Below are positions 26,307 through 34,312 of a stretch of DNA of 64,000 bases, piece by piece. The stretch lies in contig NZ_SLWS01000018.1 of NCBI RefSeq assembly GCF_004345645.1, forward strand, positions 62,001-126,000. The letters are read 5' to 3'. This DNA comes from Actinocrispum wychmicini. GTDB taxonomy: Bacteria; Actinomycetota; Actinomycetes; Mycobacteriales; Pseudonocardiaceae. The notes below the pieces were generated by a model. That model did not search any database and was not told where the DNA came from. It worked only from the letters and a program-made list of their open reading frames with translations. A program made the position numbers and the translations under genes. Position 1 is the first letter of the stretch. Each line of letters begins with the position of its first letter.

Positions 26307-26391
26307 AGTCGAACGTCCAACTGTTCGCCCCATCTCGGCCGCGACCGACGAGAATGGCCGCCTGTCCAGTCAACGAGCCGGAGGGCATCTG

Positions 26392-26979
26392 ATGACGGTC
26401 GGTCGAGCACTGGTCGCGGTCAGCCTGGGCGCGGCGGTTCTGGCTGGATGCACGAGCGGCACCGCCAAGCCACCGACCAGCGGCACTCCCAGCGTCACGA
26501 CCATCATCGCCGAGCCGCCGTCCGACGGCTGGAAGCCGCCTAAGGCGTTCGACGCCAAGTACCACGACAGCCAGACTCTTTGCGCCGCACTCCAGGCCCA
26601 TCTCCCGCGGATCGCCGCCTTCTCGCCGACGAAGGTCGTGGGCAACGGTCAGCCTGGTGACGGCGGGCAGAACTGTCGACTGGACGACGAGCACGACAGG
26701 CATATCGCGGTGAGCGTCGTGGCGTTCGGGGACGAACGCCGCGGCGGAACGAGCGCGTTGACCTTCAACGAGATGACCGCCAAGGACAGCGAACCCGTCA
26801 GTGGAATCGGCGACCGCGCCGCCATGCTGCACCACGACGGATCGACGCTCGCGGTCCTGAACGGGAACAACTTCTACCTGATCGTCGTGAACATGGACGC
26901 AGCCGTGTCTGGCGTTCCGCGTCCCACTGCCGCAGAGATCGAGGACGTGGAGAAGCAAATCGCCCTGGCCATCGTCTGA
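26392..26979 (+). CDS. Lipoprotein of DUF3558-like type
   Basis: 195 residues. Signal peptide with lipobox (ALVAVSLGAAVLAGCTSG), a short Pro/Thr-rich linker, and a globular domain with two Cys (SQTLCAALQ, GGQNCRLDD) that resembles actinobacterial DUF3558 lipoproteins. The ATG follows GGAGGG at good spacing. Function is unknown. Its placement between the Mce operon and fadE26, opposite a KstR-like box, leaves open a role in sterol binding or uptake, but no sequence evidence shows this. Confidence 0.75.
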   Translation: MTVGRALVAVSLGAAVLAGCTSGTAKPPTSGTPSVTTIIAEPPSDGWKPPKAFDAKYHDSQTLCAALQAHLPRIAAFSPTKVVGNGQPGDGGQNCRLDDEHDRHIAVSVVAFGDERRGGTSALTFNEMTAKDSEPVSGIGDRAAMLHHDGSTLAVLNGNNFYLIVVNMDAAVSGVPRPTAAEIEDVEKQIALAIV

Positions 26980-27017
26980 CCCGTTTGCACACCGCGCCGT
27001 ACCGGCTATCGTGGAAC

Positions 27018-27031
27018 TAGAACGTGTTCCA
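27018..27031. promoter_or_regulatory. KstR box upstream of fadE26
   Basis: TAGAACGTGTTCCA is a perfect match to TnnAACnnGTTnnA, ending 14 bases before the GTG start and just ahead of the ribosome site GGGAGG. Confidence 0.8.
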
Positions 27032-27045
27032 CTCCGGGAGGCCGA

Positions 27046-28227
27046 GTGCGCATCACCTACACGCCCGAGCAGGAGGATCTGCGCCGCGAGCTGCGGGAGT
27101 ACTTCGCGGCACTGATGACCCCTGAGCGCAGGGCGGCACTCACCGCCGAAGGCGGCGAGTACGGCGACGGCTCCGCGTACAAGGAGGTTGTGCGGCAGAT
27201 CGGCCGGGACGGGTGGCTCGCGTTGGGCTGGCCGAAGGAGTACGGCGGCCAGGACCGGTCGCCGTTGGACCAGCTCATCTTCAACGACGAGGCCGCGATC
27301 GCCGGGGCGCCCGTGCCGTTCCTGACGCTCAACACGGTCGGCCCGACGATCATGCGGTTCGGCACGCCCGAGCAGAAGACGACGTTGTTGCCCGGCATCG
27401 CGGGCGGCGAAACGCACTTCGCCATCGGCTACTCCGAGCCCGAGGCAGGGACCGACCTGGCGTCGTTGAAGACGCGGGCTGTGCGCGACGGTGACGACTA
27501 CGTCATCAACGGCCAGAAGATGTGGACCAGCCTGATCCAGTACGCCGACTACGTCTGGCTGGCGTGCCGGACCGACCCGGCGGCGCCCAAGCACAAGGGC
27601 CTGTCCATGGTGATCGTGCCGACCACCGCCGAGGGGTTCTCGTGGACACCCGTGCACACCGTCGCGGGGGTGATGACGAGCGCCACGTACTACCAGGACG
27701 TCCGGGTCCCGGTGACCAGTCGGGTCGGCGAGGAGAACCGGGGTTGGCCGCTGATCACCAACCAGCTCAACCACGAACGGGTCGCGTTGACGTCGTCGGC
27801 ACCGATCCGCAACGCTTTGCGAGACGTCGTCGAGTGGGCGCAGACCACGAAACTCGACGACGGCAGGCGGGTGATCGACCAGGAGTGGGTGCAGCTGCAC
27901 CTCGCGCGCGTGCACGCCAAGGTCGAGTTCCTGAAGCTGATGAACTGGCGGATCGCGTGGGGGGTCGAGCATTCGCCCAAGCCGGCGGACGCGTCCGCCA
28001 CCAAGGTCTTCGGCACGGAGTTCGCCACCGAGGCGTACCGGCTGCTCATGGAGGTTCTCGGCGCGAACGCGTACGTGCGTACCGGTTCGCGTGGCGAGGT
28101 GCTCGGCGGCCGGATCGAGCGGATGCACCGGGCGGCGCTCATCCTCACGTTCGGCGGCGGCACCAACGAGGTGCAGCGGGACATCATCGCCACGGTCGGG
28201 CTCCAGCTACCCATGTCGAAACGGTGA
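27046..28227 (+). CDS. fadE26: Steroid-CoA acyl-CoA dehydrogenase, FadE26/ChsE4 type
   Basis: 393 residues. GWPKEYGGQDRSPLDQLIFNDEAAIAGAPVPF, GYSEPEAGTDLASL and NGQKMWTSLIQYADYVWLACRT follow M. tuberculosis FadE26 closely, as does the C-terminal ILTFGGGTNEVQRDIIA. In mycobacteria FadE26 and FadE27 form the alpha2beta2 enzyme ChsE4-ChsE5, which introduces the first double bond into the cholestenoyl-CoA side chain. The second subunit is the next gene. Start GTG 27046 has a ribosome site, and a KstR box precedes it. Confidence 0.93.
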   Translation: MRITYTPEQEDLRRELREYFAALMTPERRAALTAEGGEYGDGSAYKEVVRQIGRDGWLALGWPKEYGGQDRSPLDQLIFNDEAAIAGAPVPFLTLNTVGPTIMRFGTPEQKTTLLPGIAGGETHFAIGYSEPEAGTDLASLKTRAVRDGDDYVINGQKMWTSLIQYADYVWLACRTDPAAPKHKGLSMVIVPTTAEGFSWTPVHTVAGVMTSATYYQDVRVPVTSRVGEENRGWPLITNQLNHERVALTSSAPIRNALRDVVEWAQTTKLDDGRRVIDQEWVQLHLARVHAKVEFLKLMNWRIAWGVEHSPKPADASATKVFGTEFATEAYRLLMEVLGANAYVRTGSRGEVLGGRIERMHRAALILTFGGGTNEVQRDIIATVGLQLPMSKR

Positions 28228-28232
28228 GGGCG

Positions 28233-29216
28233 ATGGACTTCTCGGTCACGGAGGAACAGCGGGAACTGGCCGGGCTGACCCGGTCGATCATGGGTTCCCT
28301 GACACCGGAACGGCTGCGCGCGGCCGAGTCCGGGCCGGACAGGTTCGACCCGCGGCTGTGGGAGACGCTCCGCACGAGCGGGATCCTGGACGACTTCGGG
28401 CTGCTCGAACAGTGCAGTGTCCTGGTCGAACTGGGGCGTGCGGTCGCGCCCGTGCCGTACCTGTTCTCGGTCGTCGTCGCCGGTTCGGCGCTGGCCCGGT
28501 TCGGGACGCCCACCGACGCGCTCTGTACGGCGGCGTTGTCGGACGACGAGGTCCGGGTCGAGGACGGGCGGCTGTCCGGGTCGAAGTCGTGTGTGCCCGC
28601 GGGTGGGATCGCCGAGGTCTTCCTCGTCTCCACCGGCACCGATGTGTACGTTGTAGACAGCGCGGCGCACGGGCTCACCATCGAGCGGCAGCGGATCGTG
28701 GACAACGACAGCGAGGCGTGGCTGGACTTCGACCACGTGCCGGCGACCTGGCTCGGCGGCGCTGAGGTCGTCGAGTGGATGGCCACCCGCGCGGCCGTCG
28801 GGCTCTGCGCCTCGCAACTGGGAGTGACCGAACGGGCGCTGGAGCTCACCGCCGAGTACGCCTGGACCCGGGTCCAGTTCGACCGGCCCATCGGCAGCTT
28901 CCAGGCGGTCGCGCAGCGGCTGGCCGACGCGTACATCGACGTCGAAGCCATCCGGTCGACGCTGTGGCAGGCCGCGTGGCGGGTCAGCGAAGGACTGCCG
29001 GCCGAGGTGGAGGTCGCCACCGCGAAGTTCTGGGCCGCGGACGCCGGCCACCGCGTCGCGCACACCGCGGTGCACGTGCACGGCGGCATGGGCATCGACA
29101 CGGACCACGCGTTGCACCGCTACTTTGTCGCCGCCAAACGCAACGAGTTCACGCTGGGCGCAGCAACGGCACAACTGCGGAAGATCGGGGCCGTGTTGGC
29201 GTCAACCCCGGCGTGA
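28233..29216 (+). CDS. fadE27: Steroid-CoA acyl-CoA dehydrogenase partner subunit, FadE27/ChsE5 type
   Basis: 327 residues, shorter than the usual ChsE5 (about 370). Conserved are GLLEQCSVLVELGRAVAPVPYL, VWSRVQFDRPIGSFQAVAQRLADAYIDVE-like motif (WTRVQFDRPIGSFQAVAQRL) and AHTAVHVHGGMGIDTDHALHRYF. The residues near the missing 10-residue stretch (after SGILDD) suggest a compact loop rather than a truncation. It works only together with FadE26. ATG 28233 follows GAGGG; GTG 28224 overlapping the fadE26 stop is an alternative. Confidence 0.9.
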   Translation: MDFSVTEEQRELAGLTRSIMGSLTPERLRAAESGPDRFDPRLWETLRTSGILDDFGLLEQCSVLVELGRAVAPVPYLFSVVVAGSALARFGTPTDALCTAALSDDEVRVEDGRLSGSKSCVPAGGIAEVFLVSTGTDVYVVDSAAHGLTIERQRIVDNDSEAWLDFDHVPATWLGGAEVVEWMATRAAVGLCASQLGVTERALELTAEYAWTRVQFDRPIGSFQAVAQRLADAYIDVEAIRSTLWQAAWRVSEGLPAEVEVATAKFWAADAGHRVAHTAVHVHGGMGIDTDHALHRYFVAAKRNEFTLGAATAQLRKIGAVLASTPA

Positions 29217-29219
29217 CAA

Positions 29220-29251
29220 ATCATGACCGGACCTGCCCGCCCGGTCATGAT
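29220..29251. terminator. Hairpin terminator between convergent genes
   Basis: Perfect 11-base arms ATCATGACCGG and CCGGTCATGAT flank a 10-base loop, directly after the fadE27 stop and just before the end of the opposing gene. Probably bidirectional. Confidence 0.7.
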
Positions 29252-29270
29252 CACCCGAAGAGTACGTCCC

Positions 29271-29879
29271 TCAGCGGCCTTGCTTGGCCTGGATGTACCG
29301 GCCCACACCGGAACCCGCGCCCAGGATGAGCGCGATCACGGGCAGCACCGCGTAGCCGAGCGCGATCACGATCAGGCTGTTGCGGAAGTTCTCGATCGCC
29401 CCGATCCCGCCCGCGTTGATCGCCGAGCCGAAGCGGATCGCCCAGTACAGCGCGATCACCACCTCGAGCCCGGTCGCGACCAGGAACAGCCCCCGCGACG
29501 AGCCGTTGAGCAGCTGCACCGAGCCGACGATCAGCAGGACCACACCGAGGAACTGCGCGATCATCACCGCGTAGCCCTCGCCAAGGCCACCGGTCACCGA
29601 GGACGCGTTGATCAGGCCCATCGTGATGATGATGGTGGTGATCAGGGTGATGCCGGCCTGGATGAACGCCAGGACGGCGGCACCGGTGATGGTGCCCGGC
29701 TTCTCGATCGGCATCTGGCCGTAGCCAGGCGCGCCCTGCGGGTACGGCTGTCCCGCGTAGACAGGCTGGCCGCCCGGTGGGGTCTGAGGAGGGTAGCCGT
29801 AGCCCGGCTGGCCCGGTTGCTGGCCGTAGCCCGGCTGTTGACCGGGATATGGCTGCTGCTGGCCATATTCGTTTGTCAT
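29271..29879 (-). CDS. Membrane protein with Pro/Gln/Gly/Tyr-rich N-terminus
   Basis: 202 residues. The first 70 are low-complexity (GQQQPYPGQQPGYGQQPGQ, then PPQTPPGG), followed by four hydrophobic segments (GAAVLAFIQAGITLITTIIITMGL, VMIAQFLGVVLLIVGSVQLL, LFLVATGLEVVIALYWAI, LIVIALGYAVLPVIALILG). The layout is common in actinobacterial envelope proteins of unknown function. The start at 29879 has a GAGGAG site; a longer frame to 30056 lacks this. No link to steroid metabolism is visible. Confidence 0.8.
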   Translation of the reverse strand: MTNEYGQQQPYPGQQPGYGQQPGQPGYGYPPQTPPGGQPVYAGQPYPQGAPGYGQMPIEKPGTITGAAVLAFIQAGITLITTIIITMGLINASSVTGGLGEGYAVMIAQFLGVVLLIVGSVQLLNGSSRGLFLVATGLEVVIALYWAIRFGSAINAGGIGAIENFRNSLIVIALGYAVLPVIALILGAGSGVGRYIQAKQGR

Positions 29880-30059
29880 TCCGAACTCCTCGAGGGACGC
29901 CGGCTGTCTGAAGTGGGTGCAGTGTGCCCGGCACGCGTCGGTTATGTCGGCGGTTTCGGCCAATTCGTGACGGCTCGCACCAAATCGATACCTGACCGCC
30001 CAGTTGGCCCACGGCGGCCACCCGATCGGCCGCCCCACTGGGCGGGACACCCGCAACGG

Positions 30060-31148
30060 TCAAAGCCCGCCGAGCCGGGTCAGGGTCGCCTCGGTCTCGG
30101 CGACCAGCGTCGCCATCACGTCCGCGACCGACCGCACCTCGGTCATCCGGCCGACGATCTGCCCGACCGGCATCGACACCACAGTCGGGTCGGCGGACCG
30201 CTGGATTCGGTTGTGGGCGTCGGTGACCAGCAGGTTCTGCAACGGCATCGGCAACGGCTCAGGCGCGTCCGGCTCCGCCCACGCGTCCGTCCACCTTGTC
30301 TTCAGCAGCCGGGCGGGCTTCCCGGTGTAGATCCGGGTCCGGACGGTGTCGCTCGACGTCGCGCCCAGCAGCGCCCGTTGCATCGCCGACTCACCCAGCG
30401 ACTGCGTGTACTCATCGGTAGCGAGCCAGTACGACCCCATCCACACGCCGTCGGCGCCGAGCGCGAGCGCCGCCGCGACCTGACGGCCGGACCCGACACC
30501 GCCCGCGGCCAGCACAGGGACGTCCACGGCGTCGACGATCTCGGGCACCAGGACCATGGTGGCCACCTCGCCCGTGTGCCCGCCGGCCTCATAACCCTGG
30601 GCGACCACGATGTCCACGCCTTGACCGACGTGCCGACGGGCGTGTTCGGCCGTCCCAGCCAGGGCGGCGACGAGGACACCGTGCTCGTGCGCCCGCTCGA
30701 TGACGTCCGGCGGTGGGGAACCGAGGGCGTTCGCGATCAGCTTCACCGGGTGGTCGAGGGCCACGTCCACGTGCGACCGGGCGACCGAGTGCAGCCAGCC
30801 GAGCACACCGGCGCGGGCCTCGCCGGCCAGCGGCGGGACCCCCAGCCGCAGCAGGGTCCGTTCGACGAAGTCCTTGTGGCCCTGGGGAATGAGCTTGTCC
30901 AGGTCGACCGCCTGGCCCTCGGTCGGGACGTTGGCGGGCATGACGACGTCGACCCCGTACGGCCGCCCGTCGGTGTTCCCGTCCATCCAGTCGAGGACCT
31001 TGGCCAGTTCGGCGGCGTCGTTGAACCGGACACAGCCGAGCACCCCGAGGCCGCCGGCCCGGCTGATCGCGGCGGCCACGTGCTCCGACGGGGTGAAGCC
31101 GACGATCGGGTGCTCGATGCCGAACGTGTCGCACAACGATGTCCGCAT
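30060..31148 (-). CDS. NPD/nitronate-monooxygenase-family flavoprotein
   Basis: 362 residues of the FMN-binding NPD family: GFTPSEHVAAAISRAGGLGVLG at the N-terminus, GQGVDIVVAQGYEAGGHTGEVATMVLVPEIVD, and VPVLAAGGVGSGRQVAAALALGADGVWMGSYWL. It is similar in fold to IpdC but clearly distinct and encoded in a different unit, two bases after the fadD19 stop. Its reaction in sterol side-chain degradation is not known. The family includes nitronate oxidases and flavin enoyl-CoA reductase-like enzymes, so a redox role on a side-chain thioester is possible. Confidence 0.85.
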   Translation of the reverse strand: MRTSLCDTFGIEHPIVGFTPSEHVAAAISRAGGLGVLGCVRFNDAAELAKVLDWMDGNTDGRPYGVDVVMPANVPTEGQAVDLDKLIPQGHKDFVERTLLRLGVPPLAGEARAGVLGWLHSVARSHVDVALDHPVKLIANALGSPPPDVIERAHEHGVLVAALAGTAEHARRHVGQGVDIVVAQGYEAGGHTGEVATMVLVPEIVDAVDVPVLAAGGVGSGRQVAAALALGADGVWMGSYWLATDEYTQSLGESAMQRALLGATSSDTVRTRIYTGKPARLLKTRWTDAWAEPDAPEPLPMPLQNLLVTDAHNRIQRSADPTVVSMPVGQIVGRMTEVRSVADVMATLVAETEATLTRLGGL

Positions 31149-31150
31149 GT

Positions 31151-32767
31151 CTACAGCCTCGTAGTGCCCGCGGCGACGGCCGCTTGTTCGGTGGGCTCGT
31201 TGTCCTGGGCGTACGACTGCGCCCACCGGTAGTCGGGCTTGCCGCTGGGTGAGCGTTTGATCTCGTCGACCAGCCACAGGCTTCGGGGCACCTTGTAGCC
31301 GGCGATCTCGCCGCGGGCGTGCGAATCCAGCGCGGACAGCGACGGAGTACGGCCGGGACGCGGCTGGACCACGGCGGCGACCCGTTGGCCGAGGCGGTCG
31401 TCGGGGACGCCGATCACCAGGGCGTCGAACACGTCCGGATGCGACTTCAGCGCGCCCTCGACCTCCTCGGGGAACACCTTCTCACCGCCGGTGTTGACGC
31501 ACACGTTGCCGCGCCCCAGCAAGGTGACGGTCCCGTCGTCCTCCACCCGGGCGAAGTCGCCGGGCACGGCGTACCGCTTGCCGCCGACCTCGGTGAACAA
31601 CGCCTTGGTCTTGGCCTCGTCCTTGTAGTAGCCCAGCGGGATGTGGCCGCCGCGGGCGATCCGGCCGACCACACCGGGCCCGACCGGCTCGTTGGCCTCG
31701 TCGATGACGATGTTGTCGGCGTCGATCTGCACGCGAGGCCCACCGTTGCCGGCCAGTCCTTTCCGGACGATACCGAGGCCGGAGAACCCGGTCTCGGAGG
31801 AGCCGATCGAGTCGGTGATCACCACGTTCGGCAGGGCCGCCAGGTACTGCTCCTTCACCGACGGCGAGAACAGCGCGGCGCTGCTGGCGATCGCGACCAC
31901 CGACGACGTGTCGTAGCGGCCCTGGTTGAGCGCCTCGATCATCGGCCGGGCCATCGCGTCGCCGACGATCAGGATCACCTGCGCGCGGTGTTTCTCGATG
32001 GTCCGCCAGACGTCGTGCGCGTCGAACTGCGGCACCAGCACGACGGTTCCGCCGGAGAACAGGCTCTGGAACGTCGCCCACTGGGCCGCGCCGTGGATGA
32101 GCGGCGGCACCGGGAACCGGACCATGCTGTACTGCAGACCGGTGTTGGCCTGCTGCCACTCGTCCTCGATCCGCGCGCCGGTGATGAAGTCGATGCCGCC
32201 GCCGAGCACCCGCCAGATGTCCTCGTGATGCCACAGCACACCTTTGGGATTCCCGGTCGTGCCACCGGTGTACAACACGTAGACGTCCTGTGGGCTGCGT
32301 GCCTCGAAGTCCCGCTCGGGGTGCCCCTGGGCCAGCGCCGACTCGTACTCCTCGCCGTCGAAGTCGGCATCCGAGCCGTCGTCCACGACGATAACGTGTT
32401 TCAATTTCGCGGTCCGCGCCTGCGCGACCTTGGCCGCGTTCGCGCGTTCGTGGACGAGGGCGACCAGGTCGGCGTCGTCGAAGATGTACCGCAACTCGTT
32501 GGCCACATAGCGGTAGTTGACGTTGACCGCCACCGCCCTGAGCTTGTAGGCGGCCACCATGGTCTCCACCGCCTCGATGGAGTTACGCGAGTACACGCCC
32601 ACATGAGAGCCCCGCCCGACACCACGGTCGGCGAGATGGTGGGCAAGGCGGTTGGCGCGCTCCTCCAGTTGTGCGTAGGTGACCCGGCGCTCGCCGCAGA
32701 TCGCGGCGATCCGCTCGGGCACGACATCGACGGCGTGCTCGACGAGATCGGCGATGTTGAAGGTCAC
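31151..32767 (-). CDS. fadD19: Steroid side-chain CoA ligase, FadD19 type
   Basis: 538 residues of the ANL adenylating family. P-loop YTGGTTGNPKGVLWHHEDIWRVL, DSIGSSETGFSG, GYYKDEAKTKALF and the C-terminal Lys in KRSPSGKPDYRWAQ are intact. The N-terminus NIADLVEHAVDVVPERIAAICG and overall sequence follow M. tuberculosis FadD19. The enzyme activates C26 steroid acids; in Rhodococcus it is needed for C-24-branched sterols. GTG 32767 is the start; a KstR-like box lies 11-24 bases upstream. Confidence 0.92.
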   Translation of the reverse strand: MTFNIADLVEHAVDVVPERIAAICGERRVTYAQLEERANRLAHHLADRGVGRGSHVGVYSRNSIEAVETMVAAYKLRAVAVNVNYRYVANELRYIFDDADLVALVHERANAAKVAQARTAKLKHVIVVDDGSDADFDGEEYESALAQGHPERDFEARSPQDVYVLYTGGTTGNPKGVLWHHEDIWRVLGGGIDFITGARIEDEWQQANTGLQYSMVRFPVPPLIHGAAQWATFQSLFSGGTVVLVPQFDAHDVWRTIEKHRAQVILIVGDAMARPMIEALNQGRYDTSSVVAIASSAALFSPSVKEQYLAALPNVVITDSIGSSETGFSGLGIVRKGLAGNGGPRVQIDADNIVIDEANEPVGPGVVGRIARGGHIPLGYYKDEAKTKALFTEVGGKRYAVPGDFARVEDDGTVTLLGRGNVCVNTGGEKVFPEEVEGALKSHPDVFDALVIGVPDDRLGQRVAAVVQPRPGRTPSLSALDSHARGEIAGYKVPRSLWLVDEIKRSPSGKPDYRWAQSYAQDNEPTEQAAVAAGTTRL

Positions 32768-32777
32768 CCCGTCAAAC

Positions 32778-32791
32778 TAGAACATGTTACT
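32778..32791. promoter_or_regulatory. KstR-like box between fadD19 and echA19
   Basis: TAGAACATGTTACT matches TnnAACnnGTTnnA except the last base. It lies between the two divergent starts and could control both. Confidence 0.75.
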
Positions 32792-32820
32792 GTTCAGGAC
32801 AATCCCCTGAGGAGGCCGGA

Positions 32821-33600
32821 ATGACCGAGGACTGTCTGGTCGAACGCCGAGGGCACGTACTCATCGTGACGATGAACCGCCCGGAGGCCCGAAACGCCCT
32901 CTCCGGCCCGATGATGGCGATCATGAAGGCCGCCTGGGACGAAGCGGACAACGACCCGGACATCCGCGCCTGCGTCCTCACCGGCGCCGGCAACGCCTTC
33001 TGCGCCGGAGCCGACCTCAAAGCGATGACCACGGCCCACCCCGGTGACACGGCCGCGGACTGGGACCTCTCAGTGATCGAGCCGTTGTTGAAGGGCCGCC
33101 GGCTGACCAAGCCGTTGATCGCGGCCGTGGAAGGCCCGGCGATCGCGGGCGGCACGGAAATCCTGCAGGCGACAGACATCCGCGTGGCCGGCGAGAGCGC
33201 CCGGTTCGGCGTGTCCGAACCCCGCTGGGGCCTGTTCCCGTTGGGCGGCTCAGCGGTCCGCCTCCCCCGCCAGATCCCGTACACCGTGGCCTGCGACCTC
33301 CTGCTGACCGGCCGGCACATCACCGCCGCCGAAGCCCTGCGAATCGGCCTGATCGGGCATTTGGTCCCCGACGGCCAAGCCCTGACCAAGGCGCTGGAAC
33401 TGGCCGCGTTGATCGCGGCGAACGGCCCGTTGGCGGTGCGGGCGATCCTTCGAACCATCCGAGAAACCGAAGCAATGGCGGAGAACGACGCCTTCAAGAT
33501 CGACGCCAGACTGGGGATGGAAGTGTTCCAAAGCGAGGACGCGAAGGAAGGCCCCCGCGCCTTCGCGGAAAAGCGAACCCCGGAGTTCCAGGGACGCTGA
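32821..33600 (+). CDS. echA19: Steroid enoyl-CoA hydratase, EchA19 type
   Basis: 259 residues, crotonase fold. The oxyanion motifs NAFCAGADLKAM and EGPAIAGGTEILQATDIRVAGE are present, and WGLFPLGGSAVRLPRQIPYTVACDLLLTGRHITAAEA and the C-terminal FAEKRTPEF match EchA19. It hydrates the side-chain enoyl-CoA produced by ChsE4-ChsE5-like enzymes. Divergent from fadD19 as in mycobacteria. Ribosome site GAGGAGG before ATG 32821. Confidence 0.92.
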   Translation: MTEDCLVERRGHVLIVTMNRPEARNALSGPMMAIMKAAWDEADNDPDIRACVLTGAGNAFCAGADLKAMTTAHPGDTAADWDLSVIEPLLKGRRLTKPLIAAVEGPAIAGGTEILQATDIRVAGESARFGVSEPRWGLFPLGGSAVRLPRQIPYTVACDLLLTGRHITAAEALRIGLIGHLVPDGQALTKALELAALIAANGPLAVRAILRTIRETEAMAENDAFKIDARLGMEVFQSEDAKEGPRAFAEKRTPEFQGR

Positions 33601-33722
33601 CCCACGCGAACCCACAAGTTCCGCCGCCGCAGACCAAGCGGCCCACACTCCACAGCCACGCACCGAACAACCCAACGAATCCCGACATCAGGCCAAGCGA
33701 AGCGCACAAAGCCTCCCCCGCG

Positions 33723-33862
33723 TTCCCTCTCTCCCGGCCGACCTGTGCTTCGCAAACCATGGGTGTCAAGGGGTGCGCCCACGCGGCGCAAGCCGAGCGG
33801 TGGCCATACGTACCCCTTGACGCCCATGGTTCCCTTGGGCAGGTTGGCCGGGAGAGAGGGAA
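33723..33862. repeat. Long palindromic repeat unit P1
   Basis: Outer arms 33723-33745 and 33840-33862 (TTCCCTCTCTCCCGGCCGAC... against ...GGCCGGGAGAGAGGGAA, one mismatch) and inner arms AACCATGGGTGTCAAGGGGT (33755-33774) and ACCCCTTGACGCCCATGGTT (33812-33831). The loop carries ACGCGGCGCAAGCCGAGCGG. Unit P3 has the same plan with a homologous loop in inverted orientation. It could act as a strong bidirectional terminator or be a dispersed palindromic repeat family. Confidence 0.85.
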
Positions 33863-33864
33863 GG

Positions 33865-34024
33865 CCCCTCCCCTCCTGGTTGATCTGCCGCGCGGCGAGC
33901 GCAGTCTTTTCCTTCAGGGGTACCAAAGCCTTCGTTTTTCTTCGGCGCCAACAAAAGCCTCGTTTGCCTCACGGGAGTCAAAAGAATGCCTTCGCCAGGC
34001 GGGCAGATCGATCAGGAGAGAGGG
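33865..34024. repeat. Long imperfect palindromic repeat unit P2
   Basis: Arms 33865-33919 and 33970-34024 pair over about 55 bases with several mismatches (for example CCTGGTTGATCTGCC against GGCAGATCGATCAGG, and CAGTCTTTT against AAAAGAATG-type pairing). The loop has two near-direct copies, AAAGCCTTCGTTTTTC and AAAGCCTCGTTTGCC. P2 begins two bases after P1. Its outer arm shares the purine-rich GGAGAGAGGG sequence with P1 and P3. Confidence 0.7.
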
Positions 34025-34070
34025 GTGCGTCCCCTTAGCTGACCTTTCCGCAGTCGTTGGGGGCTGGTTC

Positions 34071-34209
34071 GTCTTCTCTCCCGACCGACCTGCCAGAGGC
34101 AACCACACGTGTCAAGAGGTCCGTATCGCCGCCGCTCGGCTCGCGCCGCGTAGGCGGACCTCTTGACACGTGCGGTTGGGCTGCGCCCAGGTCGGTCGGG
34201 AGAGAAGAC
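34071..34209. repeat. Long palindromic repeat unit P3
   Basis: Outer arms 34071-34091 and 34189-34209 (GTCTTCTCTCCCGACCGACC against GGTCGGTCGGGAGAGAAGAC, perfect) and inner arms 34100-34123 and 34155-34178 (24 bases, one mismatch, containing ACACGTGTCAAGAGGTCCG). The loop is the reverse complement of the P1 loop with a few changes (GCCGAGCGGC...GCGGCGC). Confidence 0.85.
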
Positions 34210-34312
34210 GGGGCTCCCCATGTGGGGCGGGCACGCCCATAGGTCGGCCGGGCACGATGATGGGCGGGCGCGCCTATTGTTGCCTGGCCCGCGCTGCTGG
34301 CTCCGTTCGGTC

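Larger units (their letters stand above)
33601..34312. other. Gene-free 0.7-kb gap between convergent genes, filled by long palindromes
   Basis: No convincing gene. The open frames here are side effects of the repeats. The stretch lies between the 3' ends of echA19 and the next fadD and is mostly made of the three palindromic units listed separately. Confidence 0.8.

Noticed and set aside
29251..30063. A second 270-residue frame overlapping the Pro/Gln-rich membrane protein gene
   Set aside because: The alternative frame lacks hydrophobic segments and a ribosome site; the chosen frame has four membrane helices and GAGGAG before its ATG.
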